Shown: positions 7,925-16,428, numbered from the stretch's first letter. The stretch is 27,696 nucleotides of DNA from Ottowia sp. (GCA_023228705.1 JALOAS010000036.1:1-27696), one strand, 5' to 3'. The notes: a model not told the origin generated them from the sequence alone. Made by a program: numbers and translations.

Positions 7925-8441
7925 CCAGCTTCCTCATCAGCGGCAAGATGGTCTCATCCAGCGCTTCCCGGGTGACCGGGCCGATCTGCTTGTAGCGAAT
8001 CACGCCGTCCTTGTCGATGATGAACGTTTCCGGCACGCCATAGACGCCCAGGTCGATTCCGACCAGACCGTGGGCATCAACGGCCGATTCGCGGTACGGA
8101 TTGCCAAAGCGCGCCAGCCACTGCTGCGCGTTGTCGCTCTGGTCCTTGTAGTTGAGGCCGTACAGCAGCACGTCACCCTGCCTGGCCAGCTCGACCAGCA
8201 CCGGGTGCTCGACGCGGCAGGCCACGCACCACGAAGCCCAGACGTTCAGCATCCAGACCTTGCCGCGCATGTCCTGCGCGGCAAAGCTCTGCCCCGGTGC
8301 ACCCAGCTGCGGGAGCGAAAACTCGGGCACCGGCTTGTTGATCAGCGGTGACGGGATCTCGCGCGGCTTGAGTGTCAGGCCAATGGCCAGGAACGCCACC
8401 AGAACGCCGAAGATGAGCAGCGGCAAGAGGCCTTTTCTCAT
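7917..8441 (-). CDS. ccmG: Thiol:disulfide interchange protein CcmG (DsbE)
   Basis: 174 residues with an N-terminal membrane anchor (LLIFGVLVAFLAIGLTL) and a periplasmic thioredoxin fold. The active site is WCVAC (W71-C75), within NVWASWCVACRVEHP. GVYGVPETFIID supplies the cis-proline loop. The second residue between the cysteines is Ala rather than the more usual Pro or Thr, which can shift redox potential; this is noted, not tested. CcmG reduces CcmH or apocytochrome disulfides using electrons from DsbD or CcdA. The start overlaps the ccmF stop by ATGA. Confidence 0.95.
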   Translation of the reverse strand: MRKGLLPLLIFGVLVAFLAIGLTLKPREIPSPLINKPVPEFSLPQLGAPGQSFAAQDMRGKVWMLNVWASWCVACRVEHPVLVELARQGDVLLYGLNYKDQSDNAQQWLARFGNPYRESAVDAHGLVGIDLGVYGVPETFIIDKDGVIRYKQIGPVTREALDETILPLMRKLGA

Positions 8442-10471
8442 GGCAGCGACGTCCGTGTTGCCGGCGCGGGCTGCGCCGTGCCACTGGCGGGTGTGGTCTC
8501 GCGCGTGCGCGCCGCAGGCGCCTCGCGCACGCGCCGCCGCAGGCGGTAGCGCTTGTCCAGCACGGCAAACAGGGCGCCCAGCGCCATCAGCAGCGCGCCA
8601 CCCCAGATCCAGTCGACAAAGGGCTTGAAGTACACGCGGACAATCCAGCGCCCGCTGCTGAGCGGATCGCCCAGCGCCACGTACAGGTCACGCGTGGGAC
8701 GTGGCTGTATGGCCGCCTCGGTCATGGGCTGGTTGTTGCTGCCCGCGGTGTAGATGCGGCGCTCCGGCCGCAGCGTCGTCACGGGCTTGCCATCGCGGGT
8801 CACGGTGATGGTTGCGGTATCGGACTCATAGTTGGGCCCCATGCGCACGTCGACGCCGTCAAAGCGGAACGTGTACCCGGCCAGCGTCGTTGTCTCGCCA
8901 ACCGCCATCGCCACGTCCTTTTCCAGCTCGTAGGCGTTGACCACCGTGACGCCGATGATGAACGCCGCAACGCCGATGTGCGCAATCAGCATGCCGTAGT
9001 AGCTGCCCGGCTGCGCGCGCAGCTTCTGGCCAAGCGTCGGCGCCGGATGCTGGCGCAGGCGCTGCACCAGGTTCAGCACCATGCCGCTGGCGATCCACAG
9101 CGCCATGAACCAGCCAAAGCCGACCAGCGGCCGCCAGCTGCCCAGCAGCAGCGGCGCAATGATGGCCGCAGCCAGGCTGACGACGAACGCCCACCGCAGG
9201 CGCCGCGCCAGGTCGGGCACGCTGGCCTTGCGCCAGCGCGCCATGGGGCCCACCGCCATGAGAAACAGCGCCGGCGCCATCAGCGGCACGAACACCGTGT
9301 CAAAGTAGGGCGCCCCCACCGACAGCTTGCCCAGGCCGAGCGCGTCGAGGAACAGCGGGTACAGCGTCCCCAGCAGGACGGCCGCAAACGCCACCACCAG
9401 CACCACGTTGTTGACCAGCAGCATGGACTCGCGCGAGACCAGCTCGAAGTTGCCGCCGACGCCCACCCTGGGCGCGCGCCAGGCAAACAGGGCCAGCGAA
9501 CTCCCGATGACGGCGACCAGGAACCCCAGGATGTAGACACCGCGCGCCGGATCCACGGCAAACGCATGGACCGAGGTGAGCACGCCCGAGCGCACCAGGA
9601 ACGTGCCCAGGATCGACAGCGAAAACGCAATGATCGCCAGCAGCGCCGTCCACAGCTTGAACGTGCCGCGCTTTTCGGTCACCGCCAGCGAGTGCAGCAG
9701 CGCGGTACTGATCAGCCACGGCATCAGCGAGGCGTTCTCCACCGGATCCCAGAACCACCAGCCGCCCCAGCCCAGCTCGTAGTAGGCCCAGATGCTGCCG
9801 ATGGCGATGCCCAGCGTGAGAAACAGCCAGGAGACCAGCGCCCAGGGCCGCGACCAGCGCGCCCAGGCCGCGTCCAGCCGGCCGGCCAGCAGCGCCGAGA
9901 TGGCAAAGGCAAAGGCCACCACCGTGCCCACGTAGCCCATGTACAGCATGGGCGGGTGCACGATCAGGCCCGGGTCCTGCAGCTGCGGGTTCAGGTCCTG
10001 TCCCTCCATGGCCGCCGGCAGCAGCCGCTCGAACGGGCTGGACGTGAACAGGATGAACAGGGCAAAGCCTATGCTGATCGCGCCCATGATGGCAATGATT
10101 CGGGCGCGCGTCTCGTCGTCCAGGTTTTTCGAGAACAGCGTGACGGCAAAAGTCCAGCCGGACAGGATGAGCAGCCACAGCAGGATGGACCCCTCATGCC
10201 CACCCCAGACCGCGCAGATGCGGTACCACAGCGGCAGCCGGGTGTTGGAGTGCTGCGCCACGTACAGCACCGAAAAATCATTGACCACGAAGAGCGCGGT
10301 CAGGCAGACAAAGGCGATCAGCACAAACAGGAACTGGCCGCGCGCGGCGGGCTTGGCCAGCGCCATCCAGGCGGCGTTGCCGCGCGCCGCGCCCCAGAGC
10401 GGGAACACGCACTGGATGATGGCCAGCGACAGCGCCAGCACCAGTGCCAACTGACCCAGTTCTGCAATCAT
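8438..10471 (-). CDS. ccmF: Heme lyase subunit CcmF
   Basis: 677 residues with many membrane segments, close to the usual 640-670. The WWD signature GWGGWWFWDPVENASLMPW lies at about 234-252. Candidate heme-ligand histidines are in IVHPPMLYMGY (H172) and STALLHSLAV (H260). A long C-terminal periplasmic region (about 520-610) precedes a last membrane helix and a basic, Thr/Ala/Pro-rich tail. CcmF, with CcmH and CcmI, ligates heme from CcmE to the CxxCH cysteines. It is the largest gene of the cluster, overlapping ccmE upstream and ccmG downstream by ATGA. Identification is firm. Confidence 0.96.
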   Translation of the reverse strand: MIAELGQLALVLALSLAIIQCVFPLWGAARGNAAWMALAKPAARGQFLFVLIAFVCLTALFVVNDFSVLYVAQHSNTRLPLWYRICAVWGGHEGSILLWLLILSGWTFAVTLFSKNLDDETRARIIAIMGAISIGFALFILFTSSPFERLLPAAMEGQDLNPQLQDPGLIVHPPMLYMGYVGTVVAFAFAISALLAGRLDAAWARWSRPWALVSWLFLTLGIAIGSIWAYYELGWGGWWFWDPVENASLMPWLISTALLHSLAVTEKRGTFKLWTALLAIIAFSLSILGTFLVRSGVLTSVHAFAVDPARGVYILGFLVAVIGSSLALFAWRAPRVGVGGNFELVSRESMLLVNNVVLVVAFAAVLLGTLYPLFLDALGLGKLSVGAPYFDTVFVPLMAPALFLMAVGPMARWRKASVPDLARRLRWAFVVSLAAAIIAPLLLGSWRPLVGFGWFMALWIASGMVLNLVQRLRQHPAPTLGQKLRAQPGSYYGMLIAHIGVAAFIIGVTVVNAYELEKDVAMAVGETTTLAGYTFRFDGVDVRMGPNYESDTATITVTRDGKPVTTLRPERRIYTAGSNNQPMTEAAIQPRPTRDLYVALGDPLSSGRWIVRVYFKPFVDWIWGGALLMALGALFAVLDKRYRLRRRVREAPAARTRETTPASGTAQPAPATRTSLP

Positions 10472-10926
10472 TGCCTGACCTTGCGCGGCGGGTCGCTCAG
10501 CTCGTTGCCGGCTGTTTTCAGCGTGTCGGCCACTTCCTTGGGCGTGTAGTTCTCGTCGTGCTTGGCCAGCACCTGGTCGGCGTGAAAGAGGCCACTGGGG
10601 TCAATCCTGCCTTGCGTGACCACGCCCTTGCCTTCCTTGAACATGTCCGGCAGCAGCCCGCTGAAGCGCACGGGGATGCTCTCGGCGCCATCGGTGATGA
10701 CGAAATTCACGTCCAGGCTGTCGTCGCTGCGCAGCACGCTGCCTTCCTCGACCAGCCCGCCCAGCCGGAAGTTGCGGTCCTGCGGCGCCTCGTTGGCCAG
10801 CACCTGCGAGGGGCTGAAGAAAAAGACCATGTTGTCCTGGAACGCGTTGAGTACCAGCGCGGTGGCCACCCCGAGCGCGGCCAGCCCGCCCACGATGACA
10901 AGTGTTCGCTTGGTCCTGGTTTTCAT
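10468..10926 (-). CDS. ccmE: Periplasmic heme chaperone CcmE
   Basis: 152 residues: a cytoplasmic basic start (MKTRTKR), one membrane anchor (about 8-28) and an OB-fold periplasmic domain. The motif LAKHDENYTP carries the histidine that binds heme covalently (H123) and the heme-ligand tyrosine (Y127). FFFSPSQV and FRLGGLVEEGSV are typical of the family. CcmE takes heme from the CcmABCD complex and gives it to CcmF. It is the ordinary His-type, not the Cys variant of archaea and deltaproteobacteria. It overlaps ccmD and ccmF by ATGA. Confidence 0.96.
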   Translation of the reverse strand: MKTRTKRTLVIVGGLAALGVATALVLNAFQDNMVFFFSPSQVLANEAPQDRNFRLGGLVEEGSVLRSDDSLDVNFVITDGAESIPVRFSGLLPDMFKEGKGVVTQGRIDPSGLFHADQVLAKHDENYTPKEVADTLKTAGNELSDPPRKVRQ

Positions 10927-11087
10927 GCTTGATCTCCCGTGCCCTGGCGCAGCAGGCGGCGCTGCTTAAGCCGCAGGCGCCCGATCTCCAGCGCCATGAC
11001 CGCCGCGGTCATCGCCACCGAGCCCCAGACATAGCCTGCGTAGCCGCCCATGTGCAGAAAGTCGGACAAACTGTGCCAGTAAATCAT
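10923..11087 (-). CDS. ccmD: Heme exporter accessory protein CcmD
   Basis: 54 residues; the start ATG at 11087 overlaps the ccmC stop (ATGA), and its own stop overlaps the ccmE start in the same way. It begins MIYWHSLSDFLHMGGYAGYV, followed by a single membrane helix (WGSVAMTAAVMALEIGRL) and a basic tail (LKQRRLLRQ). This is the standard CcmD pattern. CcmD helps release holo-CcmE from CcmC. A longer in-frame extension upstream overlaps ccmC and is not expected to be translated. Confidence 0.92.
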   Translation of the reverse strand: MIYWHSLSDFLHMGGYAGYVWGSVAMTAAVMALEIGRLRLKQRRLLRQGTGDQA

Positions 11088-11908
11088 GTCGATGTCCTGC
11101 CGCCCAGGCTGGCGTTCTGGTATGTGACGCGGGGTCCGCGGCTGCTGGCTGCGCCTCCCATGACCTCCTCGGCCCACGCGGCGTGACGCTCGCGACCCAA
11201 GATGATAACCCGCACCCGCATCAGCACAACTGCAATGCAATATGCCCACACGGCCAGTGTCATGATGAGCATGCCGGCCAGCATGGGCGCGGCAATGCTG
11301 GGCGCGCTGGACAGGCTGACCGAAGCGCCCTGGTGCAGCGTGTTCCACCATTGCACGGAAAAATAGATGATGGGCACGTTGACCACGCCGACCAGCGCCA
11401 GCACGGCGGTGGCGCGGTCGGCGCGGCGCGTGTCGTCAATGGCAGCGTGCAGGGACATGAGTCCCAGATACAGGAACAGGAGAATAAGTTCCGAGGTCAG
11501 CCGCGCGTCCCAGACCCACCAGGTGCCCCAGGTGGGCTTGCCCCACAGCGCACCCGTCCACAGCGCGAGAAAAGTCATGAGCGCGCCGGTGGGCGCCAGC
11601 GCGCTGGCCATCATGGATGCCAGGCGGACGTTGAAGATGAGCCCCAGCGCGGCCCAGAACGCCAGGGCCAGGTAGATGATCATGGAGAGCCACGCGGTGG
11701 GAACGTGCAGGAAGATGATGCGGTAGGCATCGCCCTGCTGGGCATCGGTGGGCGCCACCGCAAAGCCGACAAAGAGCCCGATCGCGCCCAGCACCGCCGC
11801 GGCAGCGGCAAACCAGGGCACCAGCTTCCCCGCCAGCGGGTAGAACCGCATGGGCGGAGCGTATTTGAACCAGTTGATCTTGCGCCGGGGTCGGCTGTCG
11901 CGGGTCAT
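11084..11908 (-). CDS. ccmC: Heme transporter/handling protein CcmC
   Basis: 274 residues with six membrane segments. The WWD motif is WGTWWVWDARLTSELIL (about 127-143). The two heme-ligand histidines are in FLHVPTAW (H68) and NTLHQGAS (H192). CcmC attaches heme to CcmE. The C-terminal tail (about 240-274, ending SLGGRTST) is somewhat long; family members are usually about 245. The start overlaps the haoB-like stop by ATGA, so ccmC translation is expected to depend on haoB translation, the key physical link between the hao and ccm genes. Confidence 0.95.
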   Translation of the reverse strand: MTRDSRPRRKINWFKYAPPMRFYPLAGKLVPWFAAAAAVLGAIGLFVGFAVAPTDAQQGDAYRIIFLHVPTAWLSMIIYLALAFWAALGLIFNVRLASMMASALAPTGALMTFLALWTGALWGKPTWGTWWVWDARLTSELILLFLYLGLMSLHAAIDDTRRADRATAVLALVGVVNVPIIYFSVQWWNTLHQGASVSLSSAPSIAAPMLAGMLIMTLAVWAYCIAVVLMRVRVIILGRERHAAWAEEVMGGAASSRGPRVTYQNASLGGRTST

Positions 11909-13002
11909 GGCGATGTCTGGGCTGTGGATGCGGTGCTGGTCGAGGCCGGTTGTGCGGCAATCTCGAAGACGATATAGCCGCCCGTGCGGTAGACCAGCCG
12001 CGCACCGGCCACATCGGTCTGGTCGTTGCCTATGAGCGGCAGCAGGCGCGCCACCAGCGTCTGGCCGGAGGCTTCGTCGGTCAGGGCGACGGCGCGCACC
12101 GAATCCGTTCCGCCTCGCAGCAGGCCATAGGCCGCATAGTCATTGTCCCGCATCCAGGCGCGCACACGCTGGATCATGCCATGAACCTCGCTGAGCGTGC
12201 CAAAGTCCCGAAATGCGACGCCCAGCGCCTCGGGCGCCATCTGCCCCAGCAGGATGAGGTCGCGCAGGTGCAGGACCAGCACCACCGGCCGGCCATCGCC
12301 CAATTCCCGCAGCGCTGCCATGCCATCCTGCTCGGGCGCCAGCAGCGCCGCGACAAAGCGCTGGAACGCGTCGCGTCCGGCCTGCAGGTCGCGGTCGCCG
12401 GGTTCCTGCCAGAACGCCTGCTCGATTCCCCGCACCGCTTCGGCCTGCCCACGCCAGTTTGCCGGGACAAAAAGGGGATCGCCCAGCGGCTGGCCAAACA
12501 CGACGTCGGCATCCGCCAGCAAGCGGATCTGCCGGGACACATCCCACCAGGCCAGTACGGCGGCGTTGCCGGAGACGTGGCGCTGCAGGACGGGCGCCAG
12601 GACCACCGTCTCGGCCAGCGGCGGCAGCAGGGTCAGGAACGGGTCGTCAACAAGCGCCTGCCAGTCAAGCAGCACCGGACCGCTGGCGGTCCGGGCCAGC
12701 CGCAGCTGCGCCAGCGCGTGGCTGGGCCGCGGCGCAAGCACCTGCGCCGACCGGACCTCGGTGCCGGCAGGCAGCAAGGGCGCAAGCCCGTCCAGCTCGG
12801 CGGCGCCCAGCGCCGGGCCCATCTCATACCGGTACAGCGGCGCATCCTGGCCCGCGGCGTGCGCGCCAAGCACGCCGGCCAACGCCAGCAGGCCGGCGAG
12901 CATGGCGCGCCAAAGAAAAGGGTGGCACGGCACGTGCCACCCCTGCGCTGCAATCCCGTCGCCCGCGGCGCGCCGGTGGTTGGCTGCTGTCGCTGCGTAC
13001 AT
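11905..13002 (-). CDS. haoB: HaoB-like protein, membrane-anchored, function unknown
   Basis: 365 residues from the ATG at 13002, chosen because AGGGGAAA lies about 7 bases upstream; in-frame starts at 13062 (upstream) and 12903 (downstream) exist. One hydrophobic segment (about 32-49, AMLAGLLALAGVLGA) followed by AHAA suggests either a membrane anchor or a cleaved signal; the rest would be periplasmic. It has no CxxCH motif and no recognised catalytic motif. Conserved-looking stretches are AWWDVSRQIRLLADADVVFG (about 151-170), PLFVPANWRGQ and AWMRDNDYAAYGLL. I call it HaoB from its position directly after haoA, its length and general resemblance to HaoB of ammonia oxidisers; this was not checked by search. 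HaoB's role is unknown. The 4-base overlap with ccmC suggests a part in hydroxylamine oxidoreductase maturation or membrane attachment. Confidence 0.72.
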   Translation of the reverse strand: MYAATAANHRRAAGDGIAAQGWHVPCHPFLWRAMLAGLLALAGVLGAHAAGQDAPLYRYEMGPALGAAELDGLAPLLPAGTEVRSAQVLAPRPSHALAQLRLARTASGPVLLDWQALVDDPFLTLLPPLAETVVLAPVLQRHVSGNAAVLAWWDVSRQIRLLADADVVFGQPLGDPLFVPANWRGQAEAVRGIEQAFWQEPGDRDLQAGRDAFQRFVAALLAPEQDGMAALRELGDGRPVVLVLHLRDLILLGQMAPEALGVAFRDFGTLSEVHGMIQRVRAWMRDNDYAAYGLLRGGTDSVRAVALTDEASGQTLVARLLPLIGNDQTDVAGARLVYRTGGYIVFEIAAQPASTSTASTAQTSP

Positions 13003-13168
13003 GCTTGTTTCCCCTGGGCCTGCCTGCCGCCATGCATGGCTTGCTGCGCAGCGACCGGCCACCCCTTGCAGCGGTCAGGTGTCAACCGCTGGAGACCGAA
13101 GAATATCAGTCGGCAAGATCCTTTGCTCGTGTCGGGAAATTGCCGGCCAGTTGCTGCGGACAGGCTCC
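13003..13168 (-). other. haoA-haoB intergenic gap
   Basis: This is the only gap longer than 12 bases inside the hao-ccm cluster. It holds the haoB ribosome binding site (AGGGGAAA read on the minus strand) and no clear hairpin-plus-T terminator. An internal promoter or RNA processing site that lowers haoB-ccm expression relative to haoA is possible but not visible. Confidence 0.4.
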
Positions 13169-14749
13169 TTATTTCTGCTCGAGCTTCTGCAGCCGCTGCT
13201 CGAAATCGGCGCGCTCGCGCAGCAGCACGTCCTGCTCGTTGATGATGGTCTGGTCGCGCATCATGTCACCCCAGCCGTGCGAGTAGGCCCAGCCACCCGG
13301 ATTCACGTGCTGCAGCCCCTTGGCATAGCGCGCCACGTGCTGCTCCCACATCTCGGCAAAGACGCGGTCCACCGTGGTGAACTGGTTGCCCTTGGCAAAG
13401 AACAGCGAGGCAAAGGCACCGGGCTCGTCCTGCTCGGGCTCAGGCAGCGCGGGCCGGTTGGTTTTTTGCCCCACGAGCAGGCCTTCGTCGTAGAGTGCCT
13501 GCACCACCTTGCGCGTTTCTTCCACCCTGGCCGTACCCTTCTTGATGCCGTCGTCCATGAACGTCAGGTAGGTTTCGGCAAAGCGGGGCGAGTGGCATTG
13601 CGAGCAGGTCTGCACCCAGGCCTGCTTGCGGTCCTGGAACCAGGGGTCGTCCAGGTTGTCGGCAATGTCCGGCGTGGGCAGGAAGCCCCAGCGCACCTTG
13701 CGCGTCACGTTGTGCGTGAACTGGCCCTTGTACTCGAAATGGCAACCGGCGCAGGTCGGGCCGGTAAAGCCGCCCTCGGTCATCTGGTCGGCCAGGCGTG
13801 CGTTCCAGTCCCAGCTGTCGCCCCGCGTCTGGTATTGCGTGCCGTGCTTGGAGAACATGTACTGCTCGTACTCGTTGTGGTCCACGCCGTTGTGGCAGGT
13901 GGCGCAGGCCTCGGGCTTGCGCGCCTCCACCGGGGTGAACTCGTGCCGCGTGTGGCAGTTGTCGCACTTGGGCTGGTTGGTATGGCACATGGTGCAGCTG
14001 GCGGCCACCTCGCCATCGCCATGGTTGACCAGGGCCGCCCACGACGCCAGCTCCACGCTGGCCATGTAGTCCACCGTGTGCGACGGATGCCCTTGCGGCC
14101 ACTGGTCCTGCGGCCAGACCGCGGTGTCAAACTCGGATTCGGCCTCGGCAAACTGCTGCAGGTGGCAGGTGCCGCAGGTGCGCCTGTCGGGCATGCGCAG
14201 GTCCGTGACGTGGTTGCCGCTGGCCGCGCCCACCCCCATGTGGCAGTCTATGCACGAGACTTCCTTCAGCGGCACGTCGGCTGCCAGCAGGCCGAGCGAG
14301 CGCAGGTTGTTCTCGACGTCGGAGATCAGCTCCTTCTTGTACGCGCGCGAGTCACTGTCCGGCAGCCCGCGTATCTCGTCCAGGTTGGCGTGCACGCTCT
14401 TTTGCCAAGATTGCACCCAGCCATGCGTAATGCCCTGGTGGCAGGCGATGCACTCCTCGCGCTTGGCCTCTATGGCCGGCTCTGCCGGCGGCTCGTAAAA
14501 CAGCGTGGGCGCCAAGTACTTGTCCATGGGTATGGGCTCCCAGTATTCGGCAAACTTGCCCTTGGTGTAATTGGCCAAGTAGCGCTCGGACAGGGCCTCG
14601 AACAATTCCTTGGGCGTGGCGTCCCGGGTCAGCTCCAGCGCGCCCAGCGTCTCGTCCGGCACCGTCTCCCAGATGGCGGCCGTGGCAGGCAATGACACCG
14701 CCATGAAACACGCCATGAAGGCGAGCAGACCTCCCATTTTCTTCAGCAT
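13169..14749 (-). CDS. haoA: Octaheme hydroxylamine oxidoreductase (HAO)
   Basis: 526 residues with signal peptide (MLKKMGGLLAFMACFMAVSLPATAA). Eight CxxCH heme sites begin at C100, C166, C192, C252, C262, C282, C333 and C382, the HAO family number and spacing, including the close pair CTMCH/CDNCH. HAO oxidises hydroxylamine in the periplasm; a P460 heme cross-linked to a tyrosine is the active site. Nitrosomonas HAO uses Tyr467 of the mature protein (about 491 in the precursor). Here Y489, in NPGGWAYSHGW, is at the matching distance and is the best candidate, which would favour an oxidative enzyme over the reductive type lacking this tyrosine. The protein ends about 40 residues sooner than the Nitrosomonas precursor (about 570), closing with a charged coiled-coil-like helix. 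The start ATG has AGGAGA five bases upstream. Identity as octaheme HAO-family is firm; physiological direction is inferred. Confidence 0.93.
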   Translation of the reverse strand: MLKKMGGLLAFMACFMAVSLPATAAIWETVPDETLGALELTRDATPKELFEALSERYLANYTKGKFAEYWEPIPMDKYLAPTLFYEPPAEPAIEAKREECIACHQGITHGWVQSWQKSVHANLDEIRGLPDSDSRAYKKELISDVENNLRSLGLLAADVPLKEVSCIDCHMGVGAASGNHVTDLRMPDRRTCGTCHLQQFAEAESEFDTAVWPQDQWPQGHPSHTVDYMASVELASWAALVNHGDGEVAASCTMCHTNQPKCDNCHTRHEFTPVEARKPEACATCHNGVDHNEYEQYMFSKHGTQYQTRGDSWDWNARLADQMTEGGFTGPTCAGCHFEYKGQFTHNVTRKVRWGFLPTPDIADNLDDPWFQDRKQAWVQTCSQCHSPRFAETYLTFMDDGIKKGTARVEETRKVVQALYDEGLLVGQKTNRPALPEPEQDEPGAFASLFFAKGNQFTTVDRVFAEMWEQHVARYAKGLQHVNPGGWAYSHGWGDMMRDQTIINEQDVLLRERADFEQRLQKLEQK

Positions 14750-14919
14750 GATAGTCTCCTTCCCCGTATGATTTTGCAGTCAGTGTTAGGCAGCCAAGAG
14801 GAAATGTCCAGTACCACAGCGCGATGCGACGATGGGGCCATGCCAGCCCTGCCGGCGGTCCATCACGCCAGACGTGCGATACTTTCCATTAGTTGAAGCC
14901 CACAGGCCAGGTCCGACCC
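14750..14919. promoter_or_regulatory. Divergent intergenic region between haoA and the GlcD-type gene
   Basis: 170 bases holding the start regions of both genes. On the minus strand GGAAGGAGA just before 14749 is the strong haoA ribosome binding site, and the 40 bases before it are comparatively AT-rich. I could not pick convincing -35/-10 hexamers or a sigma-54 site for haoA. On the plus strand GATACT at 14878-14883 is a possible -10 for the oxidase. Confidence 0.4.
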
Positions 14920-16422
14920 ATGGAACACACCGTCGCCACGCCTCCAGCGCCTGCCGGGGCCGCGCCAACGCCGCCGGCCCAGGTGGTTGCCGCGCTCGGG
15001 GCGCTCCTGCCTGCGCACTGCGTGCTGAGCACGGCAGAACAACTGGCGCCGTACGAATGCGACGGCCTGGTCGCGTACAAACAAAGACCGCTGGCAGTGG
15101 CCATCCCGGAAACCGAGGAACAGGTGCAGGCCGTGCTGCGCCTGTGCCACCGGTTGCGCGTTCCCGTGGTGGCGCGTGGCGCCGGCACCGGGCTCTCCGG
15201 CGGCGCCACGCCGCACGAGCGCGGGGTGACCCTGTCGCTGGCCAAGTTCAACCGCATCGTCGGCATCAATCCGCTGGCGCGTACGGCGGTGGTTCAGTGC
15301 GGTGTCCGCAACCTGGCCATCAGCGAAGCCGCGGCGCCGCATGGCCTGTACTATGCGCCAGACCCGTCCAGCCAGATTGCCTGCACCATAGGCGGCAACG
15401 TGGCCGAGAATTCAGGCGGCGTGCATTGCCTGAAGTACGGGCTCACGGTGCACAACGTGCTGAAGGTGCGCGGATTCAACGTCGAGGGCGACCCCATTGA
15501 ATTTGGCAGCGCCGCACTGGACGCACCGGGCTATGACCTGCTGGCACTGGCCACGGGCAGCGAGGGCATGCTGGCCATCACCATCGAGGTCACCGTCCGG
15601 CTCCTGCCCAAGCCCCGGCTGGCGCGCTGCATCATGGCCAGCTTTGGCGACGTGCGCGACGCCGGCCAGGCGGTGGCCGCCATCATTGCGGCCGGCATCA
15701 TTCCGGCCGGGCTGGAAATGATGGACGGCCCCATGACGCGCGCCGCAGAGGATTTCGTTCACGCCGGCTACGACGTGGATGCCGCTGCCATCCTGCTTTG
15801 CGAGAGCGACGGCACGCCGGAAGAGGTTGAAGAGGAGATCGGCCGCATGACCGCGGTGCTGCAGGAGGCCGGGGCAACCGGAATCAGGGTCAGCCGGGAC
15901 GAGGCGGAACGCCTGCGTTTCTGGAGCGGCCGCAAGAACGCGTTCCCGGCCAGCGGCCGCATCAGCCCGGACTACATGTGCATGGATTCAACGATCCCGC
16001 GCAAGCGCATCGCCGACATGCTGCTGACCATTGCCGGGCTGGAAAAGAAGTACGGGCTGCGCTGCGTCAACGTGTTTCACGCCGGCGACGGCAACCTGCA
16101 CCCGCTGATCCTGTTTGACGCCAGCGAGGAAGGCGAGCTGGAGCGGGCCGAGGAATTCGGCGCCGAGATCCTGGAAACCAGCGTGGAAATGGGCGGCACC
16201 ATCACCGGCGAGCATGGCGTGGGCCTGGAAAAGCTCAACTCCATGTGCGTGCAGTTCTCGCCCGAGGAGCGCGAGCTCATGTTTGCCATCAAGCGCGCCT
16301 TTGACCCGCACGAGCTGCTCAATCCGGGCAAGGTCATTCCCACGCTGCACCGCTGCGCCGAGTACGGCCGCATGGTGGTGCGTGGCGGCAACCTTCCGTT
16401 TCCGGAGCTGGAGCGGTTCTGA
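14920..16422 (+). CDS. glcD: FAD-linked oxidase, glycolate oxidase subunit GlcD type
   Basis: 500 residues from the ATG at 14920; an in-frame TTG at 14893 is less likely. The FAD-binding PCMH domain spans about 45-230, with VVARGAGTGLSGGATPHERGV and SSQIACTIGGNVAENSGGVH for FAD contacts. The C-terminal FAD-oxidase domain has VFHAGDGNLHPLILFD and GGTITGEHGVGLEKL, ending in LNPGKVIPT. This is the GlcD/D-lactate dehydrogenase pattern. Family members oxidise 2-hydroxy acids such as glycolate, usually with GlcE and GlcF partners, which are not adjacent here. A class V aminotransferase that could use glyoxylate lies two genes away. The substrate (glycolate versus D-lactate or other) cannot be fixed from sequence alone. 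Confidence 0.88.
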   Translation: MEHTVATPPAPAGAAPTPPAQVVAALGALLPAHCVLSTAEQLAPYECDGLVAYKQRPLAVAIPETEEQVQAVLRLCHRLRVPVVARGAGTGLSGGATPHERGVTLSLAKFNRIVGINPLARTAVVQCGVRNLAISEAAAPHGLYYAPDPSSQIACTIGGNVAENSGGVHCLKYGLTVHNVLKVRGFNVEGDPIEFGSAALDAPGYDLLALATGSEGMLAITIEVTVRLLPKPRLARCIMASFGDVRDAGQAVAAIIAAGIIPAGLEMMDGPMTRAAEDFVHAGYDVDAAAILLCESDGTPEEVEEEIGRMTAVLQEAGATGIRVSRDEAERLRFWSGRKNAFPASGRISPDYMCMDSTIPRKRIADMLLTIAGLEKKYGLRCVNVFHAGDGNLHPLILFDASEEGELERAEEFGAEILETSVEMGGTITGEHGVGLEKLNSMCVQFSPEERELMFAIKRAFDPHELLNPGKVIPTLHRCAEYGRMVVRGGNLPFPELERF

Positions 16423-16428
16423 CTTGCC

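Noticed and set aside
8978..10549. 523-codon plus-strand open frame
   Set aside because: Antisense to ccmF, which has a WWD motif and heme histidines.
12197..14695. 832-codon plus-strand open frame
   Set aside because: It lies antisense to haoA and haoB, whose eight CxxCH motifs, signal peptide and ribosome binding site are clear. Long antisense frames are expected in GC-rich DNA.
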